A DNA stretch of 64,000 bases from Hyaloperonospora brassicae (Eukaryota; Oomycota; Peronosporomycetes; Peronosporales; Peronosporaceae), in assembly GCA_947650285.1 (NCBI GenBank), contig CANTFL010000056.1, positions 1 to 64,000 on the forward strand, read 5' to 3'. Positions 23,376 to 34,990 of the stretch are shown here, in pieces (the first letter of the stretch is position 1; every line of letters starts with the position of its first letter). Position numbers and translations under genes: made by a program. The notes below the pieces were generated by a model. The model ran no database searches. It was given only the letters and a program-made list of their open reading frames with translations, and was not told where the DNA came from.

Positions 23376-23900
23376 TTGAGAAAACGGTCAATCGTTGGGA
23401 TACATGACGAAGACTATGCTACAAGTAGTGGTTTACTCACCAGCTCTATGGCGAGGCGCGTTAGATATTGGTATATAGCCAATAAATTGCGTTTAAAAGC
23501 GGCAAACTGTACGCCATATGAACGTATGTTCGGTATAAATCGGAATTTAATCGTATTCGAGTACTTGGACCGCTCACGCATATTCATGCTCCAAATGATA
23601 ACGACCGGCCACAGTACATGGACAATGCTACGATTTGCAGTTTTTCGGCTTCCGCGACGACAATGTCGGGCACAAGATCAATTATTATGACTTACATACT
23701 CGCAAACGAGCTCCAGACGTCGGTATTGACAAACCAGTTACTTATCTCAATCATCGTTAGTGAAGTCCATATCTGCGTTAGAACGCACAGCTTGCAATTC
23801 CACAATCGTCTCGACAATAGTAATAATCGAGGAAACGATGAGCACGACTATCATGGAGCTCCTGTATTCATCGAAGCATAGTTAGTAAATGATGATCCAT
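23376..23900 (+). pseudogene. Copia-type integrase remnant
   Basis: One frame carries LRLKAANCTPYERMFGIN, which resembles the Copia integrase C-terminal block (TPYE.. .G). After a frame change, FFGFRDDNVGHKINYYDLHT resembles the following 'FLGY..N..GYKLYDL' block. Stops follow. The downstream 1 kb may hold further Copia pieces (a weak RT-like stretch near 24.74-24.80 kb), but these are too decayed to call. Confidence 0.6.
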
Positions 23901-25599
23901 ACAACACGGCAAGTTTAATTGCTACATCTGTTCTTGGTGGTGCTATGTTTGATATGTTCGCACCAAGGGGAAGCATACGCAAACCAATTACTTCGCAAGA
24001 CCTAAAGTTGACCCTGACTCAAAATCTAAATTTGGTCTTGACGTTGACGGTCACGACGAAATGACAAAGGGTGGGATGGACTAGATTTCTAGCAGTTTTC
24101 CCCCGGCAAATGCTGTTGCATCGACTGGTTTCAACGATGATCGATTGACTATTCACACAAAAATAAGAAGCATCAGCGCGATGAAGCAAAAACTATGCGG
24201 ACACCTAGCTATGTCAATCTACCATCGACTGTGACCACCAAATTATTGAAGCACACGAGCAGAATGTAAGCAAGCATGTATTTATGTGAAAACGTCATAA
24301 GCGTTGTAAAGAGCGTTAATGGGGGGCGTGGCGAAGACGAAGGAGCATACACGACGCTCAGTTTTGCGAGAGCGGTAAAAGATACGAGTATATAGTCGAT
24401 ACAAGTACTTTTTTGAGATGATGACGTACTAGAGAACGCTAGACATATATTGCAAGCCGATAAACGAAATTACAATATTTTGACACGAAATAGTAAATCT
24501 GAATCTACAAGATTATAGTGTGCGGATTTATTGCGAGATTATCAGCATGAAAAATGGAAGCAATGCAGCGTAAGGAAACACTATATAAAGTCCCAGCATC
24601 TGATCTTCCATGCGACATCAAGACATCTTAACAATGTGAATGTGAGCAACCCAATCGGTAAAATTGAATATTTGATTCAATTGTAGCAAGCATTATTGAT
24701 TTGGTAAACGAGAATAGACAGGCATTGATGTTGCTGAAGCTTCCTCTCCGGTGACTTGTATATCCCGATTCAATTAATCGTTGTGATTTCTTCAGAACTT
24801 GGGCTCAAGGCTTAGTTTGAGGATGTAAATGCCGCGCGCGACAAAGCCTTTCTGACTATTCTACAACATACGCGGTCCATCGATGGGCAACATGCAAAGA
24901 CGTAGGACATATATCAGCAGTCTGAAAAATATCGTATTAACTTCGCCGGAATGGACATGAGCTGAATGATGAATTTGGTAGGTGGGTAAACGAAACGAAT
25001 ATCAAAGATGTGCGATTGAGCCGTGTAATACCATGGACATGCTGACAATAGAAATAGCATGCTAATATCGCTATATCTCGACGACTCCACGAAAAAAAGG
25101 GATTTATATACTTGATTGTAAAGGCAGAGTATATATAAAGTATAGCTCCCTCGTTCGCAATCTCTTCTGCTACCTTTACTCCTACTCGATTTATGGACTC
25201 GACAACTTTTGTCCAATCAAGCACTCCTAACTTCTATTCTCTCATCATTAATCGTCACATCGCACATTTGTATCCTTACCGATAATTGATTGATGAACGA
25301 TGCGCACTATCAACGACATTGTGTATCTTACAAACAACGAGTCGATGTATAATATATTGTTGATTAGGTCGGAGTGATGTGCCGTATAGAGAGTGAGGTG
25401 AAATTTGAAGTCCCAGTAGCAGCCATAATGTGATCCGTAACTGGCACGAGATCAAGTTTTGTCCAAAATGTAGCTGCCCTAAGAATGCATTGATAATACT
25501 ATGGTAGCTTGATCATACGGAAAAAGCGGCGTAATGAATAACGTTTGACCAATATGCGCCTAGTTGGCAACGTATCACATTCAATATTTCTAAATCTTA
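23901..25599. other. AT-rich gene-free DNA between retroelement relics
   Basis: Only short frames are present. Weak Copia RT-like words occur near 24.7 kb (SPVTCISRFN) but cannot be supported. No RNA gene was recognised. Confidence 0.35.
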
Positions 25600-26800
25600 G
25601 CGCTCGCAAAGCTCATTAGCTTGCGGGTTCTTCGACGTCATTGGATCAGATTTTAGACCGTAGCTACGCAATATTCCCCGGAACGTTTCTTCTGTGAGCT
25701 CTAACCCTTGATCATGCACGACTAGCCGATCATGTCGTCGTCACAAGATATCAAAGGGAGATTACACTGCCTTATACTTAACCAAAGTGCACCCTAAGAT
25801 AGTCTTCAGCGGTTAGTCGGAATTGTTGAACCCTGCTACGCTACTCATTGATAGGCTGAATCCTTTTATCTTCTTTCTGGTACTGGTGGATGACTGAACA
25901 ATACATTTCTCACTCGGGCGGCGCACTCAGAGCATATAACTCATTGTTTAGCGGTGTCCTTCAATTGTAGCACATTTCATGCGTAAACATCATCGACTTC
26001 GACATTTTTATCTCATTTAATGTACCTCATACTAAGGTGACACTAGTACAGGCGAATTTGTCAATACTTAGCCCACAGACTTGTTTCCGTCGGGTGTACA
26101 ACTTATTGTGGGTAGTAGTAAAGTACTATCGGAAACCTGAGGAGAATTGTTCGGAACCCCCGCAGAAGTTCCATAATTGAAAGGATCTCCAAATACGTGG
26201 TAGTGTAATTCATCTGGTGCATGATGAGACTGCACAATTGAAGCGCTAGAATATTCTGTCCTTGCATGATAATTTCTCCCAGATGAGGTCCTCTAGCATC
26301 GGAGTATACATCAAAAGCTTTTTTACCATCCGTAAACGCTTGAAAAAAGCTTCCAAGACAGTACTTTTCATTTTTTAACAGGTATTTGCATCGCTTGGGA
26401 GCCAGGTGAGCGGAATCATCAATCAATGACAGATAACTTCCACAACCATGGGATTCGACCCCTCTTAATTGTGGAACTTCTGCGAAAATATCAGTATGTA
26501 TCGGCATTTAGATCACGAGATCTACTATTCTATCTTACTAGGTCGTAGGAAGTACTCGCATCGAATACTTCAAAATGTTTTTGAAGAAGTACATTCATTC
26601 GGGAATTCCATAAAGACTTCACATCTGTGTGACCGTTCATAAAAAAGAAAGGTATAGATCACTCATTTGATTACTGCGATGCTGTACGAATGGTCGTGTG
26701 TGTTGCCAGATATACCTGTCAAGGCGCGCATTAGATTGCTTACCAATCGCATATATAACGGTGGCAAAGCCGACGTATTCTCGACAAGCAAAGTATATTT
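25600..26800 (-). pseudogene. Antisense gypsy-type Pol remnant (RT, RNase H, integrase)
   Basis: Read on the minus strand, pieces appear in Pol order. Near 26.54-26.64 kb is an RT segment with MNVLLQKHFEVF. RNase H lies near 26.16-26.36 kb with FDVYSDARGPHLGEIIMQ and YTTTYLEILSIMELLRGFR. The integrase core lies near 25.61-25.74 kb with HDQGLELTEETFRGILRSYG followed by KNPQANELCER. The TNPQAN-ER signature is typical of Ty3/gypsy-like integrases. The active-site D of RNase H sits in SDAR rather than TDAS. It differs in sequence from the intact gypsy at 6-11 kb, so it is another family. Confidence 0.7.
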
Positions 26801-29137
26801 AGCTATGGTGGAATTTTGCTTGAAAGCAAATAAGCGCAAGAATTCCATGTTGGATAAGGTTGATAGAGTCGCCAATCCTGCTGTATGTTGACGAAGGAAT
26901 TGACATAAAGCGTTTTGCACGATCTCCAAAAATTTTGGTGTCAAGCCACAGATGGTGCGAGCTGAAAATTTCAACAGAGGCGTGTTGGAATAAAAACCTT
27001 GATCAAAGTTGGACACAAACGGCGCAGCATATTGTAGTAATGAAAACAGGCAGTTGCCATGACGGCACTACGTTGGAGTTAGTGACAGGTGAGGACATCA
27101 CATTTCGAGTCTCGTGGTACTATATTTTATTGCATGCCAAATCTGGTTCTGGGAAGGTATGTATAGTAGATTAGACTTGTATAAGCAAAATGAAACGACG
27201 ACGAAGACGTCAATCATTTCTGTCTATGTTGTCGCTGCAACATGTATGACACACCTTAACTTCCCGCAGCAAATGTCTTCTTGTTTGAGCATTATTTACA
27301 AAGCTTATAAGATCCCTGATCCTCTCTACATTGATACCACAAAACACCGTCACACTAAAAAATTTATCATACATCGAGAAAAAATACCGTGACAACACAT
27401 CGTGACAACAGCAGCAACATAACTATAAGAATATCGTTTTACATTCTCCAAACATATCTAACGGCTTTTCAGGCCTCTAGCTCTCACGCCTGATTCTAGG
27501 ACGTCATTATTGAGGTTGCAGTAAGTATTTTTCATTGCTAAGATGATAACATTCGGGCGTATTACATCGATGATAGAATCTGGTTTGTCATCGAATATAA
27601 TTTTGCGAAGTAAGGACGGATTCTCGCTAGCCAGAGATGATGGGTTGCTGCACGGAGACCGGTTCACTCTGGAGTCATCGAAATTGCTTAGAACTACGTA
27701 GTACAAAGCGGAAAAGATATGATTGCTGTAGCGCCAATTTGCTCGACGGCGTATGTGATGTGACAGAAGTAATAGAAACGTCCCAACAATGGATTGAACG
27801 GCTGAAGAGATGACGAACAGTATAGGAGCCATTATCTGTGGACACATTGCGCAATACGAAGAGATCAATGATAGAGCCAGCATGGCCTTATAATCATTCA
27901 TACATTTCGCTGTTAAATTGTGTCGCAGGCAATGTCGAGGAAAGGACGAATTGCGATACCCGATCTTGCGGGCGCGACAAAGACGTTCATACACGAAGTC
28001 AATGCACACTAAGCACGAGTACATCTTCATTCATGAAGTCCATGCTCATGACACTCTTATTTTGACGCACACATATTTATAGGAGTTTCATGTAGAAGCT
28101 GCCCTAAGAAATGCAACTTATATAATCACTAACTAGATGTAGGCAATAAATTGATCGATTTCGACACCTGGCAGGCTTGGCGTGAGCTCAGTCGTCTACT
28201 GTGTACTTGGAGTACCAAAGTACCGAATTTCTACACGACACCGGTCCGTGATACTAATGGATAGGTCTGAATGTCCGCCCTTATGTACTTCTGCAATCGT
28301 TGTATGATTCCGGAAATGTCACAAGGATGCGTACAATGATACCACGTGTACACCGCTGCAAGACATTGACAGCAACAGTTGTGACTAATGCAGCATCTTG
28401 TACTCGGGCATCTAGAAGTTGCCGCAGCCTAACAGATTGGGACACAGACGCCATTGTGTCATAGCAAATACACGGTTGATGGGCCAAAAACAACCATGCA
28501 CCGGTAAAAACAAAGCCATACGATCGGCCAACATCGTTATCGACCTTATCGTCGAGCAGGTACCATCGAGCGAAACTCTGTACGCAACACTTCATGTCAA
28601 AACTCCGCAAAACCAAAGTAATACCATGTCATTGACACCAGTAGGAGACGATAATATGAACGTGGGGCTTTAGTTTGCATAAATGTAGCATACGTAAGGA
28701 AGAAACATACATAGATATTCGTGGCAATACGTTTTTTATTTTCTTTACGAAGTGACATGGATGTCTATGTGTAGACAATGTCGCTTCTACGTCATGACAC
28801 GCTTACGGATGGTAAAGTCGCTGACCGTGTCTTATGTGTATCTCATACATCCGACAACCTGCAATGTAACCATAGCAGCATGTTGGAACGGCCGAAGACG
28901 ACGCTAAAAACGCTGTCATTTGAAGCATTCAACAATTTTGTTTCATGTAACTTTTGCCAAGAAGTATGGGACAGCAGCTGGCAAGCTACAACATGGTAGT
29001 TACTCGATCACTGATGGTTTTTTTCAGGTCAGCAATAAGTCGCGATACAATCTGTAGCGTGAAAGCTGCCCTCACCCACCGCTTCCATAGTGGTGGATGA
29101 GTTTGTAATCATTAGACGATGCACGAAGTGCCACCAG
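26801..29137. other. AT-rich gene-free DNA, probably decayed 5' part of the gypsy relic
   Basis: The position fits the gag/protease end of the minus-strand gypsy remnant, but I found no conserved zinc knuckle or protease motif. A 190-codon minus frame (27458-28030) has no recognisable features and retroelement-like AT-rich codon use. I do not call it a gene. Confidence 0.35.
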
Positions 29138-29360
29138 GTGTAACGGGGTACTTGCTGATACTGGCATCGGTATCAGCTCACGTACATTGATGACCGTGTA
29201 AGCAAGTGCCACGTATCCTCACGTATGCGTACGTGCAGAGAAAACGAGCAGACTTACGTGAAGACGTACATTGAAGGTAAAAAGAGAATTGTGCCCCACA
29301 AAGTTAAGCTTCTTCGATTACATCTGCATGAGCCTTCCTTAGCAACAGACCAACATAAAC
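29138..29360. repeat. LTR-like start at the edge of the repeat region
   Basis: The sequence tgtaacggggtacttgctga begins at about 29148. It shares TGTAACGGGGT with the LTR-like terminus at 15772 (minus). It may be a solo LTR or LTR fragment; the other end was not defined. Confidence 0.3.
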
Positions 29361-29639
29361 ACATGTTGTAACCATCAGCTAGCTACCCATTGCGCATGTC
29401 CGCCATCGATCGGAAGTTCGTTCGTGATGAAATGGCCTCTACCAACCGATGAGCGGAAGGCACTGACTATTATCGGTCCACGTACTTTTCTCATTGACAT
29501 TTATAAATGCAGTACCATGTAACGGGTCATCTTGCTACCTGAAGCACACACTGCAACTTCCTGCTGCATCTGGCGTAACTTGTGCGAGCAGCACTTTAGA
29601 GAGAGGAAAGCAAGTGCCATGATCCGGAAGTCTGTGGAT

Positions 29640-29902
29640 GGTTGCAGTTGCTCTCTCTGTGTTGCATTGCACGTGGTGCAGGGTCGATTGTATGTACTTG
29701 GTGTGGCGCCCACTAATGTCGGATCGACAACGTGCGTCCGAGCACACTACATTCGGTCGACGCGGCCACGCGCGGTGCCGTCCTCCAGCGCGCGGTGATT
29801 GGCCTTCTGCGCCCTTCTTTTCAGCCAATCCGGTCCCCCGTCCATCGTCCCCATTGCCCACCCGAGGGCGCGCATTGGTGAAGATTCCTCGCGACCGTCA
29901 AC
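29640..29902 (+). promoter_or_regulatory. Promoter region of cysteine synthase, border of gene island
   Basis: GC content rises sharply here. Two CCAAT-type boxes are present: gattgg near 29798 (reverse orientation) and ccaat near 29825. They lie 75-105 bp before the start codon. No TATA box is seen, as is usual for oomycete promoters. Confidence 0.35.
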
Positions 29903-30876
29903 ATGGCCGCCCGTCTGCGCATTGCCAACGACATGACGGCGCTCATTGGCAACACGCCACTGGTCTATCTGAACCACGTGACCGCCGGCTGCGTCGCCAA
30001 GATCGCCGCCAAGTGCGAGTTCATGGAGCCCTGTGCGTCGGTGAAGGACCGCATCGGTCTGAGTATGATCCGCGACGCCGAGCGGAGCGGACGGCTGACG
30101 AAAGCGCACCGGATCGTCGAACCCACGAGCGGCAACACCGGTATCGGCCTGGCGTTCGCTGCGGCGGTGCTCGGCTACAAGCTCACGCTCGTGATGCCCG
30201 ACACGGCGTCGATGGAGCGCCGGATTCTGCTCAAAGCCTTTGGCTGCGACGTACTGCTGACGGCGGGCGAGAAGGGCGTTGCGGGTGCGCTCGCGAAAGT
30301 CGAAGAACTGGTCGAGAACGACGCGGGGAAAGCGCTGACGCTCGCGCAGTTTGAGAATCCCGCGAACCCGCAGAGTCACTTTGAGACGACGGGGCCCGAG
30401 ATCTGGCGCGATACCGATGGACAAGTGGACGTGTTCGTGGCGGGCGTGGGGACGGGTGGGACGCTGTCGGGCACGGCCAGGTACTTGAAGCAGGAGAACC
30501 CTCGCGTCCAGATCGTTGCCGTCGAGCCGGAAGAGAGCCCCGTGCTCTCGGGGGGAACCCGTCGCCCCACAAGATCCAGGGCATCGGCGCGGGCTTTGTC
30601 CCGGGCGCGCTCGCCCGCGACCTGATTGACGAAGTCGTCACGGTCAACAGTCCCGCCGCGTTCGCCATGGCCAAGCGCTTGGCGCTCGAAGAGGGCATGC
30701 TCGTCGGTCCGTCGTCCGGTGCAGCTGTGGCGGCCAGTCTCGAAGTTGCCAAGCGTCCCGAGAACAAGGACAAGCTCATTGTCACGATCTTGCCGAGCTT
30801 TGGCGAGCGCTACTTGTCGTCGATGCTGTTCGAGAACGAGCGCGAGTTTGCCGAAAACCTACGCACAGTCGAGTAA
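29903..30876 (+). CDS. Cysteine synthase (O-acetylserine sulfhydrylase), one-base frameshift
   Basis: A PLP enzyme that makes cysteine from O-acetylserine and sulfide. Seen in order: the N-terminal [10 protein letters not shown], the PLP lysine in SVKDRIG, the substrate loop PTSGNTG, the glycine-rich phosphate-binding loop [10 protein letters not shown], and a C-terminal half with [11 protein letters not shown] and [10 protein letters not shown]. The frame breaks at a run of six G (30550-30555), where one more G would give [13 protein letters not shown]. Read across the break the product is about 324 residues, the usual family length. The start has a good context (caacATGGcc). It has no visible transit peptide, so it is probably cytosolic. 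The perfect conservation on both sides argues for a sequencing error in a homopolymer rather than a pseudogene. It is the first gene after the 18-kb repeat desert. Confidence 0.93.
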
Positions 30877-31411
30877 CTCTGACGCTCGTGTTGACCTGAG
30901 GGGGTACACGGGCGAGCTGAACCACCAAAAGGAATGGCGAGGAGCAGCACGGGCCATCGCGTCTGTATTGATTGTGCTTGTGCACACGCACACGAGTCAA
31001 TCGGTTGCCGTTGCCGCATACCTTTCGCTTTGTGGCACTTCGTCTCCGACCATACCGACGGCAACCCACACCACACACACCGAACGTGTCTGCGTGACGC
31101 CAAAGCAGCAAATACGTATACACTCCAAAGTGCGTGACCATTGTGTGCCCCCCGCCCGTCGTCACTCGGTCCGTCGCGTGCGACTGTCCGAGTCCCACGC
31201 GACTGAGCACTGCAACTCAAACTCGTCTTCGCTCGGCCTGAAACTTCCGCAGCTGCCGCAAGTAGTGGAACTCCCGCAGCAGAAAGTTGATGTCAGCATA
31301 GTCACTGCGCACAGCTCTTGCACGAGGAATCTCCACGTCGGGCGCCAGAGTTACGGCTTCGCCCGCCCGCCGGACCCCGTGGGCACCTGCACAATTAGGG
31401 GCAGCACGGAA

Positions 31412-31461
31412 CCAATTAAGTTCATTTGGTTCCAATTGATTTCATTTGGCTCCAATTAATT
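31412..31461. repeat. 20-bp tandem repeat, about 2.5 copies
   Basis: The units ccaattaagttcatttggtt and ccaattgatttcatttggct (three mismatches) are followed by a partial ccaattaatt. They overlap the 3' end of the small minus-strand ORF. Confidence 0.85.
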
Positions 31462-31649
31462 GCACGTATGGTGTCGAACAGCCGCAAGGTACCGTCGTAA
31501 TTGTAGGCCACGCGCAGCCGCTTCATTTCGCTCTCAATGACTTCGCCACCTTCCGACCGGTTCGTCTCGTCTGGATCGGGCGACATGGAGCTATCACTTT
31601 CTTCCGTGATGGAATGGCGACGCTCGATCCACTCGCGTTTGCGGCTCAT
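31422..31649 (-). CDS. Candidate small acidic/basic protein, unknown
   Basis: The 75-residue frame from the ATG at 31649 begins MSRKREWIERRHSITEES, has an acidic Ser/Asp/Glu stretch, then KRLRVAYNYDGTLRLFDTIR. Codon use is GC-rich at third positions, like the true genes nearby and unlike the repeat DNA. That is the main reason for listing it. The last ~13 codons fall in the 20-bp tandem repeat, so the natural C-terminus may have been altered or an exon may be missing. No domain was recognised. It could be a short conserved orphan, a gene fragment, or chance. Confidence 0.35.
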   Translation of the reverse strand: MSRKREWIERRHSITEESDSSMSPDPDETNRSEGGEVIESEMKRLRVAYNYDGTLRLFDTIRAINWSQMKSIGTK

Positions 31650-32351
31650 CACAACGGGCGGACGATTCTGTCAAAGACTTATTGCATTTTGCAACTGTAA
31701 CGGGTTTTGCACCCATCTTGAAGGTCGCTTTTCCGTTATGTAGCAGCTGGTCCGTTCGATGTATTTGGTCGCACATGTGTGTTTCGTACAGTTATCAGGC
31801 TATGTTGCAATACTTGCGACGTGTTAGAACGCGTTAAGTCATTTCAGGGTACAGTGACCGGCTGCGTGCCACGCTGATGCAATGAGCAGCTGCACCCGCT
31901 GTCGAAAGTTGTGCGTACTCGGTCCTTTATCGGTCCGATACGTGAAAAGTGATCAAAAGAGAGAGAGTGATTGTTGTGCACGGTCGTGGCCTTGGGCTCA
32001 TTACAGGATAGCGAGTAAGAGGCAAAGACCTTTGAGGAGCTCAGCAAGCGCAACAACTTGTTGTCGTATTGTTGCCAAAGGCGTTGTTGCTGTCTGCATT
32101 TGTATTTGTCGGTCTCCGATTCGCATCTTCGCTTACTGGTATGGTCAAATAGTATGGATCCGATAGTGCATTTGCTACCGAGTCACTGTTGTGCGTCGTT
32201 TGCGCGAGATGCTGCTTCATCGAGACAAATAGCATATCCTAGGAGCTGGAGAAACGGGCATATGCCGGGGAAAGGAGGCCATACGATGGCATGTGCTGCT
32301 CTTCCCGGTACAGCTAGGCACATTCATTAGCACAGCCACATGATTGTCGCT

Positions 32352-32469
32352 CTCAGCTTATTATCGACAGAAATAGCATGACAACGTCCTAGTACCACCC
32401 TCGTGCCTCAGCTTATTATCGACAGAAATAGCATGACAACGTCCTAGTACCATCCCTCGTGCCTCAGCT
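32352..32469. repeat. 55/56-bp tandem duplication plus partial third copy
   Basis: Copy 1 (32352-32406) and copy 2 (32407-32462) both begin ctcagcttattatcgacaga and differ by one substitution/insertion (taccaccctcg versus taccatccctcg). A partial third unit (ctcagct) follows. The near-identity implies a recent slippage or replication event. Confidence 0.93.
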
Positions 32470-34990
32470 CACCATTTCATCCTGGACGCCGCGTTTAGCA
32501 CAACTTGCCACGTTGTTACACGTCCGCTGTTGTAATTGTGTCATGATCAGCATACCGTTTCTTGCGAAGTCGAAGTCTAGAGAATAGAAAAGAGTATCTC
32601 ACTGGAAGCTGGAACAGCTGCATGCTGGTATATACTGGAAGATATGCTGCTGCGGTTTGGGTGCAGCTGCTCATCGCCAAACAAGCTTGGGTTGCAATCA
32701 GACTGGCACGGGAGACATCGATAGATGCTTTGTTGCCCTGCATACCTGCGTGCGTGACGTTACCGATTGTTTCGACGGATCTTCTGGTCGGTCAAAACGA
32801 ACGACCTGCTTCAGTACCTCCCTCTCACGAGCCCATACATTCGATCACTAGCTAGTTCAGACGAGAGGTATCAACTAGCGTCGTCATGTGATATGCCCAT
32901 CCATTCATTCGAGTTGGCTTGTCGATATGATCAGCATCTGCATGTGTGTAACCCAGACAATGGCAAGGATGACTGGAAACACATGAAGCTGAGCAGCGCT
33001 GGGGCGAAAGAAAAGCAAATGTGTTCGACCTGCACTTGCTTTTCGCGTCAAACCGCAGTTAACATCGAGAGGCAGCTCTGCGAATACTACATCAACTGAA
33101 CCACGCTAACCGTGCGCATCACGTACCAAGATTACAAGTGCCTGTGTAGCAGCACTGTGTAGCGCCTGCGTCGAAGGCTGCATACGTGAAAAGCCGCCAG
33201 TACATTCACGTATGGTGTACAGTACAGAAAGTGCGTAGCTGCACAAAACAGTTTGGCTGCGGGATCAGTGGGCGATACCGGAAGTCAAAGACTCGATGAC
33301 CCATGATGGATCTGGCTCAGTCATTCCGCACGCACATCTGCTCTTGGCTTATCGCAATAACGACTTACTGGGTCGTAAGCTCAACCATTGTTGTGCCACT
33401 CGATGGCAAAGGCCATGTGGAGAATCGAAATCGCTCCCAGTTCTTGAGTACTCATAAGCGGAAGCTCAGCACTCGAGGCACGTGCCAATCAAACCTGTGC
33501 ACCAAATCTTGACGATTACGTGATCGCAAAGGCACTTAGGACCGTCGACTACTAGGCCTCTGGTCGAGCCATACTCGCTGTTATGACTGATTGGAACTCG
33601 CGTGACATTGTGCACGCAGCACTGTTGCTCCGGTGGACTTGTTGGCGGGAGTGCATCGTGACAATTTCTTCGCTCATCGACCTCTTTGCACATACATCGC
33701 GTCGAAACAACTCTACATACCGAACACTTTGTGTGCTGGCTGCAGCGACGTAACAAACGTCAATCCAGCAAGACGCATTTCCATGTGATCACTTCACTTG
33801 CGTTCTAACGATGTGATTGTTGTGTTGCAGCGCGTTTGTTCATGTTTCGGCTAGTCTCCTGGCATCGCAATCGCTCAGTGACTGCAGCCTGCTCTTCCAC
33901 GCCCTCAAACGACGTGCTGCATGGCCAAACCTGCCGGAAGAAGAACGTGGTGACGCATCCTTGATACCTCAATGTTCGCAGTATGTATCGCTGGCCGCTG
34001 ACTCGACGAAAGCGGGTGATGTCTCTTGGCTGGTGGTGTGTCAGCATTTCTTTCGTGCCTTGCAGCAGTCGCAAACGGTTTGCAAAACAGCTTTTGTCGC
34101 AGTGCATTGCGCAAAGCCCAAGAAGATCCATGTGCCCAATCTGCCGCATCGTCATGAGCTGGATACATGTGTCGCTATTGTCCCAACGATGTAAGGAAGC
34201 CGGCAAGTCATGCAAGACGTCCACCTCTTTGTTCCATCATTGAAGCCACCCGGTGGTCACCGTCGTGACTGTTGTGACAAGCACGGAACGTCGAAGGCGC
34301 AGGGAAGGATGAGTGACTATTACTCTGTAGAGGTAACGGCGCTGAACCGGGAGCTCCCAATCCTATCTTTGACCAGCACGAAGATCAGCACGTGTTTTCG
34401 ATGCCCCGTGTGACATGTACACGACACGTAGACGATGCAATGAGTCCACCGCTTTTCGTCTAAGTATACACTGCATGCCCTGGTTCTGTTCGGCCACAAG
34501 TCGGCCGTTCCATGGACTGAGCCGGGCTGTCGAAAGTTGCCGATCAGCAGCAGTGACATGTGGACTCGGCATCGTCCTCTTAAAAAGTAGTACTCACCAC
34601 GTAGCACAACGACGCTCGCCCGTCGAAGAAGCAATGACGCCCGCTGTGCTCGCGCGCAACGCATCCTCCTCCGCCTGCTCCTGCTCCTCCTAACTAAGTA
34701 TCTGTCAACCTATATATGTATCCCTCGCCCGCTCGCCTTTTCAACAGCTGGTTTCGAAGCATCGCATGCGAGTGTTTATGCCTTTCGCAAACACGGGCCC
34801 CGTAGTGTGCCCGGGCGGCCGAGCCGACCGTAGCAACGCATACCCCGTCCAACTCGTTCTCGCCTCGCCGTCCACGGCCATCCCCCCCTCGCTGCGTTCC
34901 TGCATAGCCTGTTGAAACTGATCCATCCCACCCCACCCGCGCGAGGAGCTCCGTCGCCGCTCGCCGAGGAAGAGCGCTGCACGTCGCCTC

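Larger units (their letters stand above)
30877..34990. other. Four-kilobase gap, mostly without recognisable genes
   Basis: It holds one candidate small minus-strand ORF (31422-31649) and two short tandem repeats (31412-31461, 32352-32469), listed separately. Elsewhere frames are short or lack coding character. The longest, 33817-34194 (+) and its antisense 33805-34224 (-), show no motif. The last 300 bp before 34991 are presumably the promoter of the PH-MAPK gene. Confidence 0.4.

Noticed and set aside
27458..28030. 190-codon minus-strand frame in the repeat desert
   Set aside because: AT-rich codon use, no recognisable domain, and it lies where the decayed gypsy 5' part is expected.
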